NCBI RefSeq assembly: GCF_029873255.1
Contig: NZ_CP123622.1
Span: forward strand, 1,148,501 to 1,212,500
DNA: 64,000 bases
Direction: 5' to 3'
DNA from: Pigmentibacter sp. JX0631
GTDB taxonomy: Bacteria; Bdellovibrionota_B; Oligoflexia; Silvanigrellales; Silvanigrellaceae
Part shown: positions 52,872-63,100 of the stretch, in pieces
How the letters are laid out: each line of letters begins with the position of its first letter
How positions within the stretch are numbered: the stretch's first letter is position 1
Made by a program: the position numbers and the translations under genes
Notes under the pieces: model-generated
The model's input: the letters and a program-made list of their open reading frames with translations, nothing else
Told to the model about the DNA's origin: nothing
Databases searched by the model: none

Positions 52872-53196
52872 AAATTAAACCCTCAAAGTTAAAATTAGTG
52901 TATAAATTATCTTTTTAATTTAGGCAATTAACATGTAGTTTAGAACTGTTACATTGGTAACTTTATTTAAATTTTTTATCATTTTTCCTATAAAAACTAG
53001 ATCAATATTTAAATGGTTTATTTAAATTTTAACTAAAAAAAATAAGTTACCAATAAAAAAACCTGTATTTTTTTTGCTCTCTATAATTTTTTTTTACAAT
53101 TTTGATTAGTTAAAAAAAATAAAACTAAACAGAATTGATTTATAGAAAATTTAAATTACATTGTATTTTTTGCTATTTAATAAGAAGGATTTTTTA
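52872..53196. other. Divergent intergenic region with a long inverted repeat
   Basis: About 325 bp, very AT-rich. An 11-nt inverted repeat ATTGGTAACTT (52953-52963) and AAGTTACCAAT (53044-53054) flanks 80 bp; four further bases next to each arm match with one indel. It might be a pair of operators for the two divergent genes or the ends of a small inserted element. No gene seen. Confidence 0.45.
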
Positions 53197-53838
53197 ATGG
53201 ATAAAAACTTTTGGTTAGAAAGATGGGAAAAAAATAATATTCCATTTCACCTTGAACAAACAAATCCGAGCTTAGTAAAATATCAGCATTTGCTCACTTC
53301 AATTCCTAAGAGTAATGTTTTTCTTCCCTTGTGTGGAAAAACTTTAGACATAAAATGGTTACTTTCTAAAAATCTTCAAGTTACCGGTGTTGAGCTTAGT
53401 GAAAAAGCCATAGTAGAGTTGTTTCATGATTTAGGTGTCATTCCTAAAGTTACAAGTATAAAAGATCTAAAAATTTATTCGGCTGAAAATTTATCCATAT
53501 ATGTAGGGAATATTTTTAGCTTAACAGCAGATATATTAGGAAGTATTGACTATATTTATGATAGAGCGGCTTTAGTTGCTTTACCTAAAGAGAGTAGAGA
53601 AAAATATACTTCACACTTAATAAAAATAACAAAATCTGCTGAACAGTTACTAATAACTTACAATTATGATCAAAATTTAATGGAAGGGCCTCCCTTTTCT
53701 CTTTCGCAAAATGAAATTTTTACACATTATGCTTACATATATAATATTTATGGTTTAGATTCTTTTGATGTGCCAAATGGATTAAAAGGGATATGCCCTG
53801 CAAAAGAAGAAATTTGGCATCTTAAAAAGAAATCATGA
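53197..53838 (+). CDS. tpm: Thiopurine S-methyltransferase
   Basis: 213 residues. Transfers methyl from S-adenosylmethionine to thiol or selenium/tellurium compounds. The N-terminal FWLERWEKNNIPFHL and the VFLPLCGKTLDIKWLL segment are the family signatures, and DYIYDRAALVALP is the catalytic-side strand. The SAM-binding GVELSEKAI follows the LPLCGK helix. The ATG at 53197 with AAGGA 7-8 nt upstream gives the normal length; an earlier TTG (53161) adds 12 unsupported residues. It is a single-gene unit, divergent from the catalase-like gene; both suggest chemical or oxidative detoxification. Confidence 0.93.
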   Translation: MDKNFWLERWEKNNIPFHLEQTNPSLVKYQHLLTSIPKSNVFLPLCGKTLDIKWLLSKNLQVTGVELSEKAIVELFHDLGVIPKVTSIKDLKIYSAENLSIYVGNIFSLTADILGSIDYIYDRAALVALPKESREKYTSHLIKITKSAEQLLITYNYDQNLMEGPPFSLSQNEIFTHYAYIYNIYGLDSFDVPNGLKGICPAKEEIWHLKKKS

Positions 53839-54153
53839 TATTATTATCTAAAACCTTCATTAATATAATACTATTACATAAATACAAAGTTTTTTCTTGT
53901 ATTTTTAATCATTTCTTAATCTCACAGTCACTCAAATTACAGATTTACTAACTCAGTAAATTTAAATAATATCAATTTGTTATATCTATTCTAAATATTA
54001 CAAATTAATTAATATCTATATTTTTAATTAGTTACTTTAATTAATAAATCAATTGAATATCAAAGTAATTCTCAATAATAATAATTTTGTAACAAGTATA
54101 TATTGTTGCTAATTAACTATTTATTTATTTCATTTTATCATAAAGGAATATTT
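53839..54153. other. AT-rich intergenic region
   Basis: About 315 bp, nearly all A and T. No gene, terminator or repeat is seen. The promoter of the lipoprotein gene at 54154 should be here, but no clear -35/-10 pair stands out. Confidence 0.5.
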
Positions 54154-55173
54154 ATGAAATTTACTTCTAAAAAAATTTTAGTTTCATTAACTCTAATTTC
54201 AGCTTTAGGACTTTATTCTTGTAAGAAGGGTTCTCATTCTTCTTCCCAAGAAACAACTGCAGATGTAACTCCTGGAGTTATAGTTCCTGAAAAAGATCTT
54301 AAAAATTTAATTACTGAAGATAAATCTTTTATTTCTGAAGATTTATCTATTGAAGCATCTTCAGAAAAAGGAAAAACAACTGGTTCTGTTTACTTTATTC
54401 TTAAAGACTCTGAGATGAAAGGCGTTTGGGGACAATATAACGTAAAGTCTACAAAATTTGACATTGAAGCTATCAATGAAGGAACTAAAGAAAAAACTAA
54501 AATTAAATTTACTGCTTATAGAGATAATGCATGTGGTTTTGAAAGACAAATGAATGATGGTATTACATGCCCAACAGAAAAACCTGATTTTTCAAGTTTG
54601 ATTGTTAAGTACGATCCTGCAGATAATGCTAAATTAGAAAATGGGATTTATACAGGAACAATCAACATTCAAGCAAAAGGTTGGCATACACCAAGTTATG
54701 AAAAAGAAATTAATTTGGAATTTAAAATTAATAACAAATTGGCAAATGTAATTACAGCTACAAAACCATTTGTTTCAAAAGATTTCTCATTAAAAGCAGC
54801 AAATGAAACTAGAAAAAGTTCTGTTTACTTTTTAATCAATGACTTAAAACCAATTTGGGGAGTTGATCAATACAAAACTAAAGGGACAGACTTTAAAGTT
54901 TTAGCTCAACATGGTGACAAATTAGTTCAATTGACTCTTACTGGTTACAGAAGTGTTGGCACTGGTGTAGACTGTGGAATTTTAAATATGAATGATGGAG
55001 CAATCTGCTACAACAATTTTGGATCTGTGTTAAATGTAAAATTTGACTCAACTAAAAATCCAAATCTTGCAGAAGGTTTATATACAGGTAAATTTGAAAT
55101 TTTAGCAAAAGGCTGGCATTTAGAGTTTGCTGAAAAAGTTGATTTAGAACTTGCTATAGAAGTTAAAAAATAA
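54154..55173 (+). CDS. Lipoprotein with two tandem repeated domains
   Basis: 339 residues from the ATG at 54154 (AAAGGA 7-8 nt upstream). A lipoprotein signal ends at LYSC (Cys about residue 22). The mature part contains two copies of a domain of about 135 residues: each begins with FISEDLSI/FVSKDFSL, passes through SVYFILKD/SVYFLIND and a V/I-WG-x-Q/D-QY segment, and ends with GIYTGTINIQAKGWH / GLYTGKFEILAKGWH. Each copy holds a Cys pair near FERQMNDGITC / CGILNMNDGAIC. This is an internal duplication of a beta-rich module not known to me, perhaps a carbohydrate- or protein-binding fold. It is followed by a strong terminator at 55208-55245. Confidence 0.8.
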   Translation: MKFTSKKILVSLTLISALGLYSCKKGSHSSSQETTADVTPGVIVPEKDLKNLITEDKSFISEDLSIEASSEKGKTTGSVYFILKDSEMKGVWGQYNVKSTKFDIEAINEGTKEKTKIKFTAYRDNACGFERQMNDGITCPTEKPDFSSLIVKYDPADNAKLENGIYTGTINIQAKGWHTPSYEKEINLEFKINNKLANVITATKPFVSKDFSLKAANETRKSSVYFLINDLKPIWGVDQYKTKGTDFKVLAQHGDKLVQLTLTGYRSVGTGVDCGILNMNDGAICYNNFGSVLNVKFDSTKNPNLAEGLYTGKFEILAKGWHLEFAEKVDLELAIEVKK

Positions 55174-55207
55174 CGACGAACTAGTTGCTTCTTTAAAATA
55201 GCTAAAT

Positions 55208-55245
55208 AAGGGTGGATAATTTAAATATCCACCCTTTTCTTTTTT
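55208..55245 (+). terminator. Intrinsic terminator after the repeat lipoprotein
   Basis: AAGGGTGGATA (55208-55218), 7-nt loop ATTTAAA, perfect complement TATCCACCCTT (55226-55236), then TTCTTTTTT. An 11-bp GC-holding stem with a T run, 34 bp after the stop at 55173: a textbook rho-independent terminator for the lipoprotein transcript. Confidence 0.92.
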
Positions 55246-55379
55246 ATCCATAAGAAACACAATTAGTTACATTTATTTAATTTTTCAGATATTGCAAAAA
55301 ATATAAAAAAGGATAATAAACATGGAACAAGTAATGGATAAACCCTTTGTTTGTTTTTCTTATCTATTTAGGACTTATT

Positions 55380-56792
55380 ATGCCTGTTTTTTCTAGGTTT
55401 TTTAAAACAGTTTTCTTTACATGTTTATTTTCGCAATCGGCAGTAGCTAACATTTACAATAATAAAAAAAATTATTATTTAGAGAAAGTTAGCCAAGTTT
55501 TACCTGAATCATCATTATCAACACACTTATACAAGTATTCTAATGGCTTAACTTTAATAGTAGTCCCGCAAACAAAAAATTCATTTTCTTCGCTTTTTAC
55601 AGTTGTAAATGCTGGTAGCAATAAAGAAATTGAAAAAAAAGATGCAGGTATTGCGCATTTTTTAGAGCATCTATTTTTCCTAGATGCGAAAGGCTCAAAA
55701 AATCAGAAATTCGAACAAGAACTAGTTAAATTAGGTGCTGAATTCAACGCTCACACGTATAAAAGATATGTCAGATTTTATATCAATTTTCCTGCTCCTG
55801 TTTTTGATGAAGTTTTAAAATTACAAGGAAATATGTTTAAAAATTTAGAAATCAATAGCACTTCCCTAGAAAATGAACGAAACATTGTATTAAATGAAAG
55901 ATCTATATCTTTAGATAAAGACGATATTTTTTCTAAAACTTCAGAGTCACTAAATAAAATTCTTTATCAAAAAACTCCTTATGAAGAAAGTATTCTTGGT
56001 CCAGAAGAAAATATTAAATCATTTACTGCTAAACAATTATATGATTTTTATTCTCAACATTACTCTCCCAGAAATACTATTTTTATAGTTGTTGGAAAGT
56101 TTAATCCAGATGACATTGCAGAAAAAATTTACCAAGAATTTAAAAACTGGAAAGGTAAATCTGAGAATTTTGAACAAAAATATTATTATAATACAAATTT
56201 TTCAAATTACATTTGCTTTGATAAAAATTTACCGATAAATCGATACTCTTTTGTTTTTAAGAAAGAGCGTTTTTCAGAAGAAGATATTATTTATTTTGAA
56301 ATACTAAACTATATACTTACTATAAAATCAAACTCGTTTATAAATGAACTTTATGATAAAGATTATATTTCGGATTTTTATTTATATTATAATACAGGAA
56401 GTGGTATTATTAATGATCAAACTGAATTTAATTTTGAAACAAATAACACTAAAAATTTTTCTTTCTATAAAAATGCTATTTTTAATAAATTAGATGAAAT
56501 AAAAAATACTAAATTCACCTCTTATGAATTAAATAAAATGAAAGATTATTTAATCAAAAATACTGCTTTAAGTTACGAAAAAAATTTTAATATAGCCGAG
56601 AATATTACTTTTAATTATTTTACCTTTAAATCTACAAATCCAGAATTAAAATTCTCCGAGATTATTTCAAATTTAAATAATTCAAAATTTTCAAATTGGA
56701 TTGAAGAAAATTTTATTAAAAATAAATATTATACAATAAAATTTATGCAAGATAAAAAATTAACTAATTTCTGTAAAATTGATGAAAGATAG
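55380..56792 (+). CDS. M16 zinc metallopeptidase (pitrilysin/PqqL-type), exported
   Basis: 470 residues with a Sec signal ending near VANI. The inverted zinc motif HFLEH (HxxEH) sits near residue 97, followed by the third zinc ligand Glu about 75 residues on (LENERNIVLNE), the M16 arrangement. Two alpha/beta lobes follow, as in mitochondrial processing peptidase and PqqL. I start at the ATG at 55380 (AGGA 8 nt upstream); a frame opening at 55347 adds no credible signal. It should cleave peptides in the periplasm. The next gene, starting 4-5 nt after this stop, is an M16-like protein without the zinc motif, so the two probably form an active/inactive pair, as known for other M16B enzymes. Confidence 0.92.
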   Translation: MPVFSRFFKTVFFTCLFSQSAVANIYNNKKNYYLEKVSQVLPESSLSTHLYKYSNGLTLIVVPQTKNSFSSLFTVVNAGSNKEIEKKDAGIAHFLEHLFFLDAKGSKNQKFEQELVKLGAEFNAHTYKRYVRFYINFPAPVFDEVLKLQGNMFKNLEINSTSLENERNIVLNERSISLDKDDIFSKTSESLNKILYQKTPYEESILGPEENIKSFTAKQLYDFYSQHYSPRNTIFIVVGKFNPDDIAEKIYQEFKNWKGKSENFEQKYYYNTNFSNYICFDKNLPINRYSFVFKKERFSEEDIIYFEILNYILTIKSNSFINELYDKDYISDFYLYYNTGSGIINDQTEFNFETNNTKNFSFYKNAIFNKLDEIKNTKFTSYELNKMKDYLIKNTALSYEKNFNIAENITFNYFTFKSTNPELKFSEIISNLNNSKFSNWIEENFIKNKYYTIKFMQDKKLTNFCKIDER

Positions 56793-56796
56793 AAAT

Positions 56797-58275
56797 ATGT
56801 ATATTAATTATATTAAATATATTTTACCATTATTAGTAGTATTTAGTAATTCAGTATATTCTATAGAAATATTTAAGAAAAAAAGCAATAATTTGTATGA
56901 TAACATCCATTTAATTGAAAGGGAACAAATGGATTTTAATAAAATATCATTACCAAATAAAAGCTCTATATACTGGCATAATAGCTCCGATAAATCGCCT
57001 TTATTTTATTTAACCATTTCTTTTGGAAATGGTCTAAATATTTTTAATGATAAAGAAAAAACTGCCTTTCATTTTTTTCTCCAGTTACTAAATTTGAACT
57101 TAGTAACAAGAACACACCCAATATGTGTAAATGATGGAAGCGATAATCTAGAAATTAATTACTTTTATACTACAGAAAATAAAGTCTATTTTCAGTTTAT
57201 AGGGTTGAATAAAAATTTAGATTATCATCTGCAATACATAAATTGTATTTTTGACAATCCACAATATTTTGAAGAAAATTTATCTTATTACATAAAAAAT
57301 TGGAAAAACAATATATCAGATAAAATAAATTTAAATGATAGTTCATTAATTCAAGATTTAATTAATGAAGAAATAAGTTATTTATCTTATAACAAATTTT
57401 ATAATCTAAATAATGCAAAAAAATTAGATGGTGTCAAAATAAAAGATATTACAAAAATACACGATAAAGTAGTACACGCAAATGGTTTAAAATTAGTTTA
57501 TATATCCACTACTGAAAAAGATCAATTACCTGTAATTAAGAAATTCTTAAATAAATTACCTCAAGGTAACATTTATCCAGAACTATATTCTGAAAGTAAT
57601 GAATTACAAAAAAAATCAGAGAAATTTGATGTTTATATTTTGCAAAACAGGGACTTTAAACAAAATTATATAACGATTAGTCAAAATTTTTCAGATAATT
57701 ATAATTTTAGCAAAGCAGATAATATCCACCTTGATATTATCTCCTCTGATTTTAAAAACAATATATTCTTTCCTAAAATTCGTTCCGAAACAGGTATTAG
57801 TTATAACCCCTATACTATACTCAATGATTCTGAATTTTCCTTAGTATATGAAAGCCCTAAAAATGAAGTATTTAACTCTATCAATATTTCTCTTGAACTT
57901 CTAGATAATTATATAAAAACAGGTATATCTAGTGAAAATTTAATTAATACAAAAAAAAGCATTATTCACTCAGAAGCAAAAAAAGAATTTACAAATTCAG
58001 ATTATCTAAAGTTAATCACTGGGAAAGTTTCATCTAATTTAATTCCTAATATTGATGTAACTGATTATCTTTTATACATAAAAAATATTAACGATTTAAA
58101 TAAAATAAATAATACATTAAATTCATTTTTTAAACGAGAAAAATATTCTATCATTTATATCATTGGTGATCCAAACATAGAAGAGCTCAATAGACTTAAA
58201 AATCACCCAAGAATTCAATCAGTTAATCTTTCTACTAAAGAATATTTTATTGAAGAGTATAAGAAAAGAAAATAA
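56797..58275 (+). CDS. Inactive M16-type partner subunit, exported
   Basis: About 492 residues with a Sec signal (hydrophobic core then SNSVYS). The fold follows the M16 lobe pattern (KSPLFYLTISFGNGLNIF, then the helix region), but the position of HxxEH reads FHFFLQL, so no zinc can be held: a non-catalytic subunit. It probably completes the clam-shell with the preceding peptidase. Three starts are possible (TTG 56779, ATG 56782, ATG 56797); the first two overlap the upstream gene by 14 and 11 nt. I chose 56797, where GAAAGA lies 7-8 nt upstream and the signal peptide begins. It converges on the yadG-like gene with 4 bp between stops. Confidence 0.82.
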   Translation: MYINYIKYILPLLVVFSNSVYSIEIFKKKSNNLYDNIHLIEREQMDFNKISLPNKSSIYWHNSSDKSPLFYLTISFGNGLNIFNDKEKTAFHFFLQLLNLNLVTRTHPICVNDGSDNLEINYFYTTENKVYFQFIGLNKNLDYHLQYINCIFDNPQYFEENLSYYIKNWKNNISDKINLNDSSLIQDLINEEISYLSYNKFYNLNNAKKLDGVKIKDITKIHDKVVHANGLKLVYISTTEKDQLPVIKKFLNKLPQGNIYPELYSESNELQKKSEKFDVYILQNRDFKQNYITISQNFSDNYNFSKADNIHLDIISSDFKNNIFFPKIRSETGISYNPYTILNDSEFSLVYESPKNEVFNSINISLELLDNYIKTGISSENLINTKKSIIHSEAKKEFTNSDYLKLITGKVSSNLIPNIDVTDYLLYIKNINDLNKINNTLNSFFKREKYSIIYIIGDPNIEELNRLKNHPRIQSVNLSTKEYFIEEYKKRK

Positions 58276-58279
58276 TTTT

Positions 58280-59278
58280 TTATTTTAATAGAATATCACC
58301 GGCATTAATTTTTACAAAAACATCTTCTAAGCCAGGGGATTCTGTACAAATATCATTAATTTTAAGTTTTAATTTATCTGTAACAATATGCAGAATATTA
58401 ACAGATTCTAAAAATGAGCTCATGCTTCCGTGGATATAGGGTAAAGATAACTTTAATGCTCCAGTACTTTGACTCACAGTTTTAACGGCTTCAACCCCAA
58501 CATTTTTTTCTTTTAGGAAGAGTTGATGTTCTTCAATCCAACTTTTTACATTAGAAACTTCAGTAAAACAACATACTTTATGCATTCCACCTAAAGCTAA
58601 TAAATCTTTATTTTCTTTTAAAGTTACAATTTCTCCTTGTTTTATAATGGCAATTCTACTACAAAATTCTTCTGCTTCTTGCAAATAATGAGTTGTTAAA
58701 ATAATAGTTAAACCTTCTTTATGCAAATCCTCAATAAATTCCCACATACTTTTTCTAAGTTGAATATCGACGCCAGCTGTGGGTTCATCAAGAACTAATA
58801 TTTTTGGTTTATGCACTAAAGCTCTAGCTATCATCATTCTCCGCTTCATTCCACCGCTTAATTCACGAGTTGTTTTTTTCTCATGATCAAGTAACATTAA
58901 TTTATCTAGCAAAAAATGAATCCATTCCGAATCGGGTTTAAAGCCAGATAGTTTACTTTGAATTTTAAGCATAGTTGATAAATTAAAGAATGTGTCCGCA
59001 ATTAATTCTTGCTGCACTACTCCTAACAATCTTTTAGTTTCAGATGTATTTTTAGAGACACTCAAGCCTTCAACATAAACATCACCAGTAGTTGGTTTAT
59101 TTATTCCGGCTAATAGACTTAAAAGAGTTGTTTTACCTGCACCATTATGACCTAACAGGCCAAAGCATTCACCTTTTTTAATAGCCAGATCTATTGGTTT
59201 TAAAGCTGTAAATAAATCGCCTTTAGGTAATTTATAAGTCTTACTGGCATTTTTAAATTCAATTGCAATATTATTCAT
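58280..59278 (-). CDS. yadG: ABC-2-type exporter ATPase (YadG-like)
   Basis: 332 residues. Walker A GHNGAGKTT, Q-loop GVVQQE, signature LSGGMKRRM, Walker B ILVLDEPTAGVD and the switch His LTTHYLQEA place it in the drug/lipid ABC-2 group; the LSGGMKRR and EPTAGVDIQLRKSMW stretches closely match E. coli YadG. The last 100 residues are a C-terminal extension not needed for catalysis, with an unusual beta/helix region. It follows the permease gene by 2 bp, so the two are one unit. Substrate unknown; drug, polysaccharide or lipid export are typical. Confidence 0.92.
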   Translation of the reverse strand: MNNIAIEFKNASKTYKLPKGDLFTALKPIDLAIKKGECFGLLGHNGAGKTTLLSLLAGINKPTTGDVYVEGLSVSKNTSETKRLLGVVQQELIADTFFNLSTMLKIQSKLSGFKPDSEWIHFLLDKLMLLDHEKKTTRELSGGMKRRMMIARALVHKPKILVLDEPTAGVDIQLRKSMWEFIEDLHKEGLTIILTTHYLQEAEEFCSRIAIIKQGEIVTLKENKDLLALGGMHKVCCFTEVSNVKSWIEEHQLFLKEKNVGVEAVKTVSQSTGALKLSLPYIHGSMSSFLESVNILHIVTDKLKLKINDICTESPGLEDVFVKINAGDILLK

Positions 59279-59280
59279 AA

Positions 59281-60102
59281 TTACGCCCTCAAACCAAAGC
59301 CAGACTTTAAAACTTTCACAGAAAAAACTGAGACTAAAATAAAAAATAGTATTGAAACAGAAAAACTAATAAGAGGAGATGTATCTGAAATACCTAAAAC
59401 CGAATAACGAAACATACTAACGATATAAAATATTGGATTGAAAAATCTTATAAATTGAATCCATTCAGGAAAGGTATTAAAGGAAAAGAAAACTCCAGAA
59501 AAAAAGATCAAAGGCTGTACAATAAAAGAAATTAACATACCAACCTGATCCCAGCTTTTACAAACAGCACCAGCCGCTATACCAATACTTCCAAATATTC
59601 CAGTAGCTAAAAATAATGCCGCAACTAGTAAAAATGGATTAAAAGGAACAAAAGTCCAGGCGCATAAAAATCCTGCCGCTAAAACAGCTAAAGTAACAAT
59701 AAGAGAGCGGATAACAGCCCCGCTAATATATGCAAACCACATAGCAAATGGAGAGAGCGGAGCCATTAAAACATCGACGATTGTTCCACTCCATTTAGCA
59801 ATCATAATGCTACTCATTGGGTTTTGCAGACCGGCATTTACAACTTCCATAGCTATAATTCCAGGAATTAAAAAGACTACATAGTCATAACCATGAGTAA
59901 GAACTTGATCATTATTTTTTGATATTAGTTTTCCTAAAGCCAATCCAAATAAACCAAAATAAAGAATAGCACTACCAAAGGGAGCTAGAATTGTTTGTGC
60001 AGGGACTGCAAAAAAACGCCGAACTTCTCTTTCAAAGACACCAAAACCTGGAAGCCAAGATTTTCCTTCTGCCTCTTTTTTCAAATATTCTTGAATATTC
60101 AT
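59281..60102 (-). CDS. yadH: ABC-2-type exporter permease (YadH-like)
   Basis: 273 residues with six predicted membrane helices. The N-terminal VFEREVRRFFAVPAQTILAPFGSAILYFGLF is typical of ABC-2 permeases of the DrrB/NodJ/YadH group, as is the GIIAMEVVNAGLQNPM segment after helix 2. It should form a dimer with the ATPase encoded 2 bp downstream, in the inner membrane. It starts 12 bp after the sbcC stop, so transcription may come from the sbcD/sbcC promoter even though functions differ. The substrate is unknown. Confidence 0.9.
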   Translation of the reverse strand: MNIQEYLKKEAEGKSWLPGFGVFEREVRRFFAVPAQTILAPFGSAILYFGLFGLALGKLISKNNDQVLTHGYDYVVFLIPGIIAMEVVNAGLQNPMSSIMIAKWSGTIVDVLMAPLSPFAMWFAYISGAVIRSLIVTLAVLAAGFLCAWTFVPFNPFLLVAALFLATGIFGSIGIAAGAVCKSWDQVGMLISFIVQPLIFFSGVFFSFNTFPEWIQFIRFFNPIFYIVSMFRYSVLGISDTSPLISFSVSILFFILVSVFSVKVLKSGFGLRA

Positions 60103-60114
60103 AAAAACCTCAAA

Positions 60115-63100
60115 TCAAATATTTTCAACTTTCAATGCAGAATGTCCATTTCCAAGTTTTTCAACAATTATCCTTGCACCGATAGCTTCTTTTAAAAATT
60201 CAACATGACTAATGATGCCCACTTGGGTACCAGTTGAATATAATGATTCTAAGGCACTCATTGCAACTTGCAAGGTTGAGGGATCTAACGTTCCAAAACC
60301 TTCGTCCAGTAAAATTGTTTCAATTGGCATTTTAACAGTTCGGTAATCAGCTAAAGCTAAAGCGAGAGCTAAAGAAACAAGAAAAGTTTCACCTCCTGAT
60401 AAAGTTTTAAAAGATCTTACCTCATTTGCATGATATGCATCTTTAATTGCAAATGCGAGTCTGGGTTTATTCTCAGAATCTAAAGCCGGTGCCAAGGAAT
60501 AGCGTTTTTCAAACCTAGCCAAATGATAGTTAGCTTTTCCAATTAATTCTTCCAGATTTAAAATTTGGGCAAATTTTTTAAATTGTTCACCATTATTAAT
60601 GCCTATTATTTGGTGTAATTTTAACCAAACTGAGTATTCACTTTTTACAATATTTAGTTCATTGAAGTATTTTTGTGCAATTTCTTTATTTGCAATATTT
60701 TTATCTATTTGAAATTGAATATTTGTCTTTTCTGAAGTTATTTCATCGATTTGTATTGTTAATTTCTTTTTTGTAGCTAAAAGTTCATCTAAATTTTCAA
60801 TATAAGCATCGATTTTTAAAGTTTGATGTTGATTTAAATCATCAAGTCTTTGCTGCATTAAAGCTGATGCCGTTGATTTATCCAACTCCAATTCAGTTGT
60901 AATAGCCTCATACTTTTCTTTAGTAATTTCATCGAGAAAGTTCTGTAATACTTCTTCTTTTGTTATTTTATATTTTTTACATTCTAATTCAATTGAAGAT
61001 GAATAAATAAATAAAGCATCTAGTAATTGCTTTTCCTTCAATTCACTAGCTTGAATTAAACTTTTAATTAATTTAATTTTATTTTCTTTCTCACTTAATT
61101 GTTCTTTTTCATGTACTAGCGTTTTATATTTTTCATCTAACTCATGATACATATTTTTTTCTATTAAATTCGGATCTTCACCAGAAAAAATAGTATTAAT
61201 TTCTTTGATTAAAATATCTAATTTTCTTTCAATTTCCCCCATACTTTGCAAAATATCTGAAATATTTTTTTCACGCACTAAAATATCTTTTTCTAAAGAT
61301 ATTTTTTTATGATTCAAAGAATTCAAACTAATATCTATTTCTCTAAACCTAGAAAAATAATTATTTTCAGTTAATTGAAATTTATAATTCTCTTGATCCT
61401 TTAATTTCAAAGATTTTTTGTAATTTTCAAAAGAAAAATTTTCATCAAAATAACATAAAATATCTATAATATCTTTCATTATAAATTTAATTTTAGTATT
61501 TATTTCTTTTGCTTCTAAATATTTTTCTTTATTTATGTTATATAAATCGAGTTTTTCTTGTATTTCAATTAATGATTTTTGAATTACATTAATTTCTTCT
61601 TCATTCTTTTGTTCTAAATTGTTTAAATGCTGAAATATTTTTTCGCTAGTTAAACCACTCTCTAGGGAATTTGATAAATTTAAGAGCTTAATTAATAAAT
61701 TTATATTTTCTTTTTTTTCTTGCTTTAATTTATCAAGATCTAATTTAAAATTATTTATTTGCTCTTTTAAAACGAGAATATTTACTTCAAAACTACTTAA
61801 TTCTTTTCTAGAATTTTCTATCAAAATTTCTTTTTGCTTTAATTGTTCAGTTAAAAATTCATACTGACTTAATGCATCTAAATCAGCACTCCGGAAAGAT
61901 TTTTCACTAAAATATGGATGACTTGAACTCCCACATAAAGGACATTCTTCACCACTCACTAATAATTGCCTTTTTTCAGCAATATTTAAATGCCATGAGA
62001 GTTTATGAATATGATTTTTAATTTCATTAATACTATTTGATTCATTAAGAAAGGTATTTTTATCGGCAAATATTTTTTCGTTTTCTCGTAATAACAAAAA
62101 CTCATTTTCTTCTATTTTATGTTTTAATTTTATTATATTATCATCAATTTTTTGCATATTTTCAAGATGGAATGAGGCTTTTGAAAGTTCTGCCATATTT
62201 GCAATTAAATTATCTTTTTGTTGCTGAAATTGTTTTAATTTTTCTTGTGGTTTCTCAAATGGTAAAGAACGCAGAATAACTTCTTTTTTTATATTCTCAA
62301 AATCATGTTTAATTTTAGAGTATTCTTTATCTGATAAATATTCGTATTGTACTAAGGTATTTAAAGTTATAAGAATTTCTTCATACAATTTATTTTTTTT
62401 TCTTTTTTCTTCTATAATAGAAAAATCAATCGATTTATACTGAGCTAGGAATTTTTCTTTCTCTTGTAAATAAAATATTTTCTTTTCTTTTGTTTCATTT
62501 AATTTACTAAGAGTGAAATCTTTTTCAATTCTCAATTCTTTTGCTTTAGCTATTAAGGGTCTTTGCCTTTCATTTTCAGTTTTTAAATTTTCATATATTT
62601 CGTTATATTTTTCAATATTTAATTTTAAAAAGTCGATATGACTTTCATATAAATTAGCTTCATTTTTATTTTTTTCTTTTTGTTCATATAAATTTTGCAA
62701 TTCTGCTTTTAAATTATCATGTTTAAAAATTAGTTCTATAGTGTTTGCATATTTCTTATAATTTTTAAATTTTATAATATATTCAATATTATTTTGATAT
62801 TTTTCTTCAGTTTTATTCCATTTATTTTGTGCGTCTATATATTTTTCTTGCAGTAAAATATTTTTTTCAATCCAATCAATATTTTTTTGAACTCTTTTTG
62901 CTTCAGTATCAAGAGAAGTATATTCAATTTGTTTTTTATTTAAATTTTCTAAAAGATTTTCTTCTTGTTCATTAGTTAATACTTCTACACCACTATATTT
63001 TAATGAAGCAATAGATAATTTTTCTTCAAATTCTTTCTTTTTTTCGGCAGCTTTTTTTCCGATTTCTTTATATTTTTCGGTATTCGTCAGTCTTTCTAAT

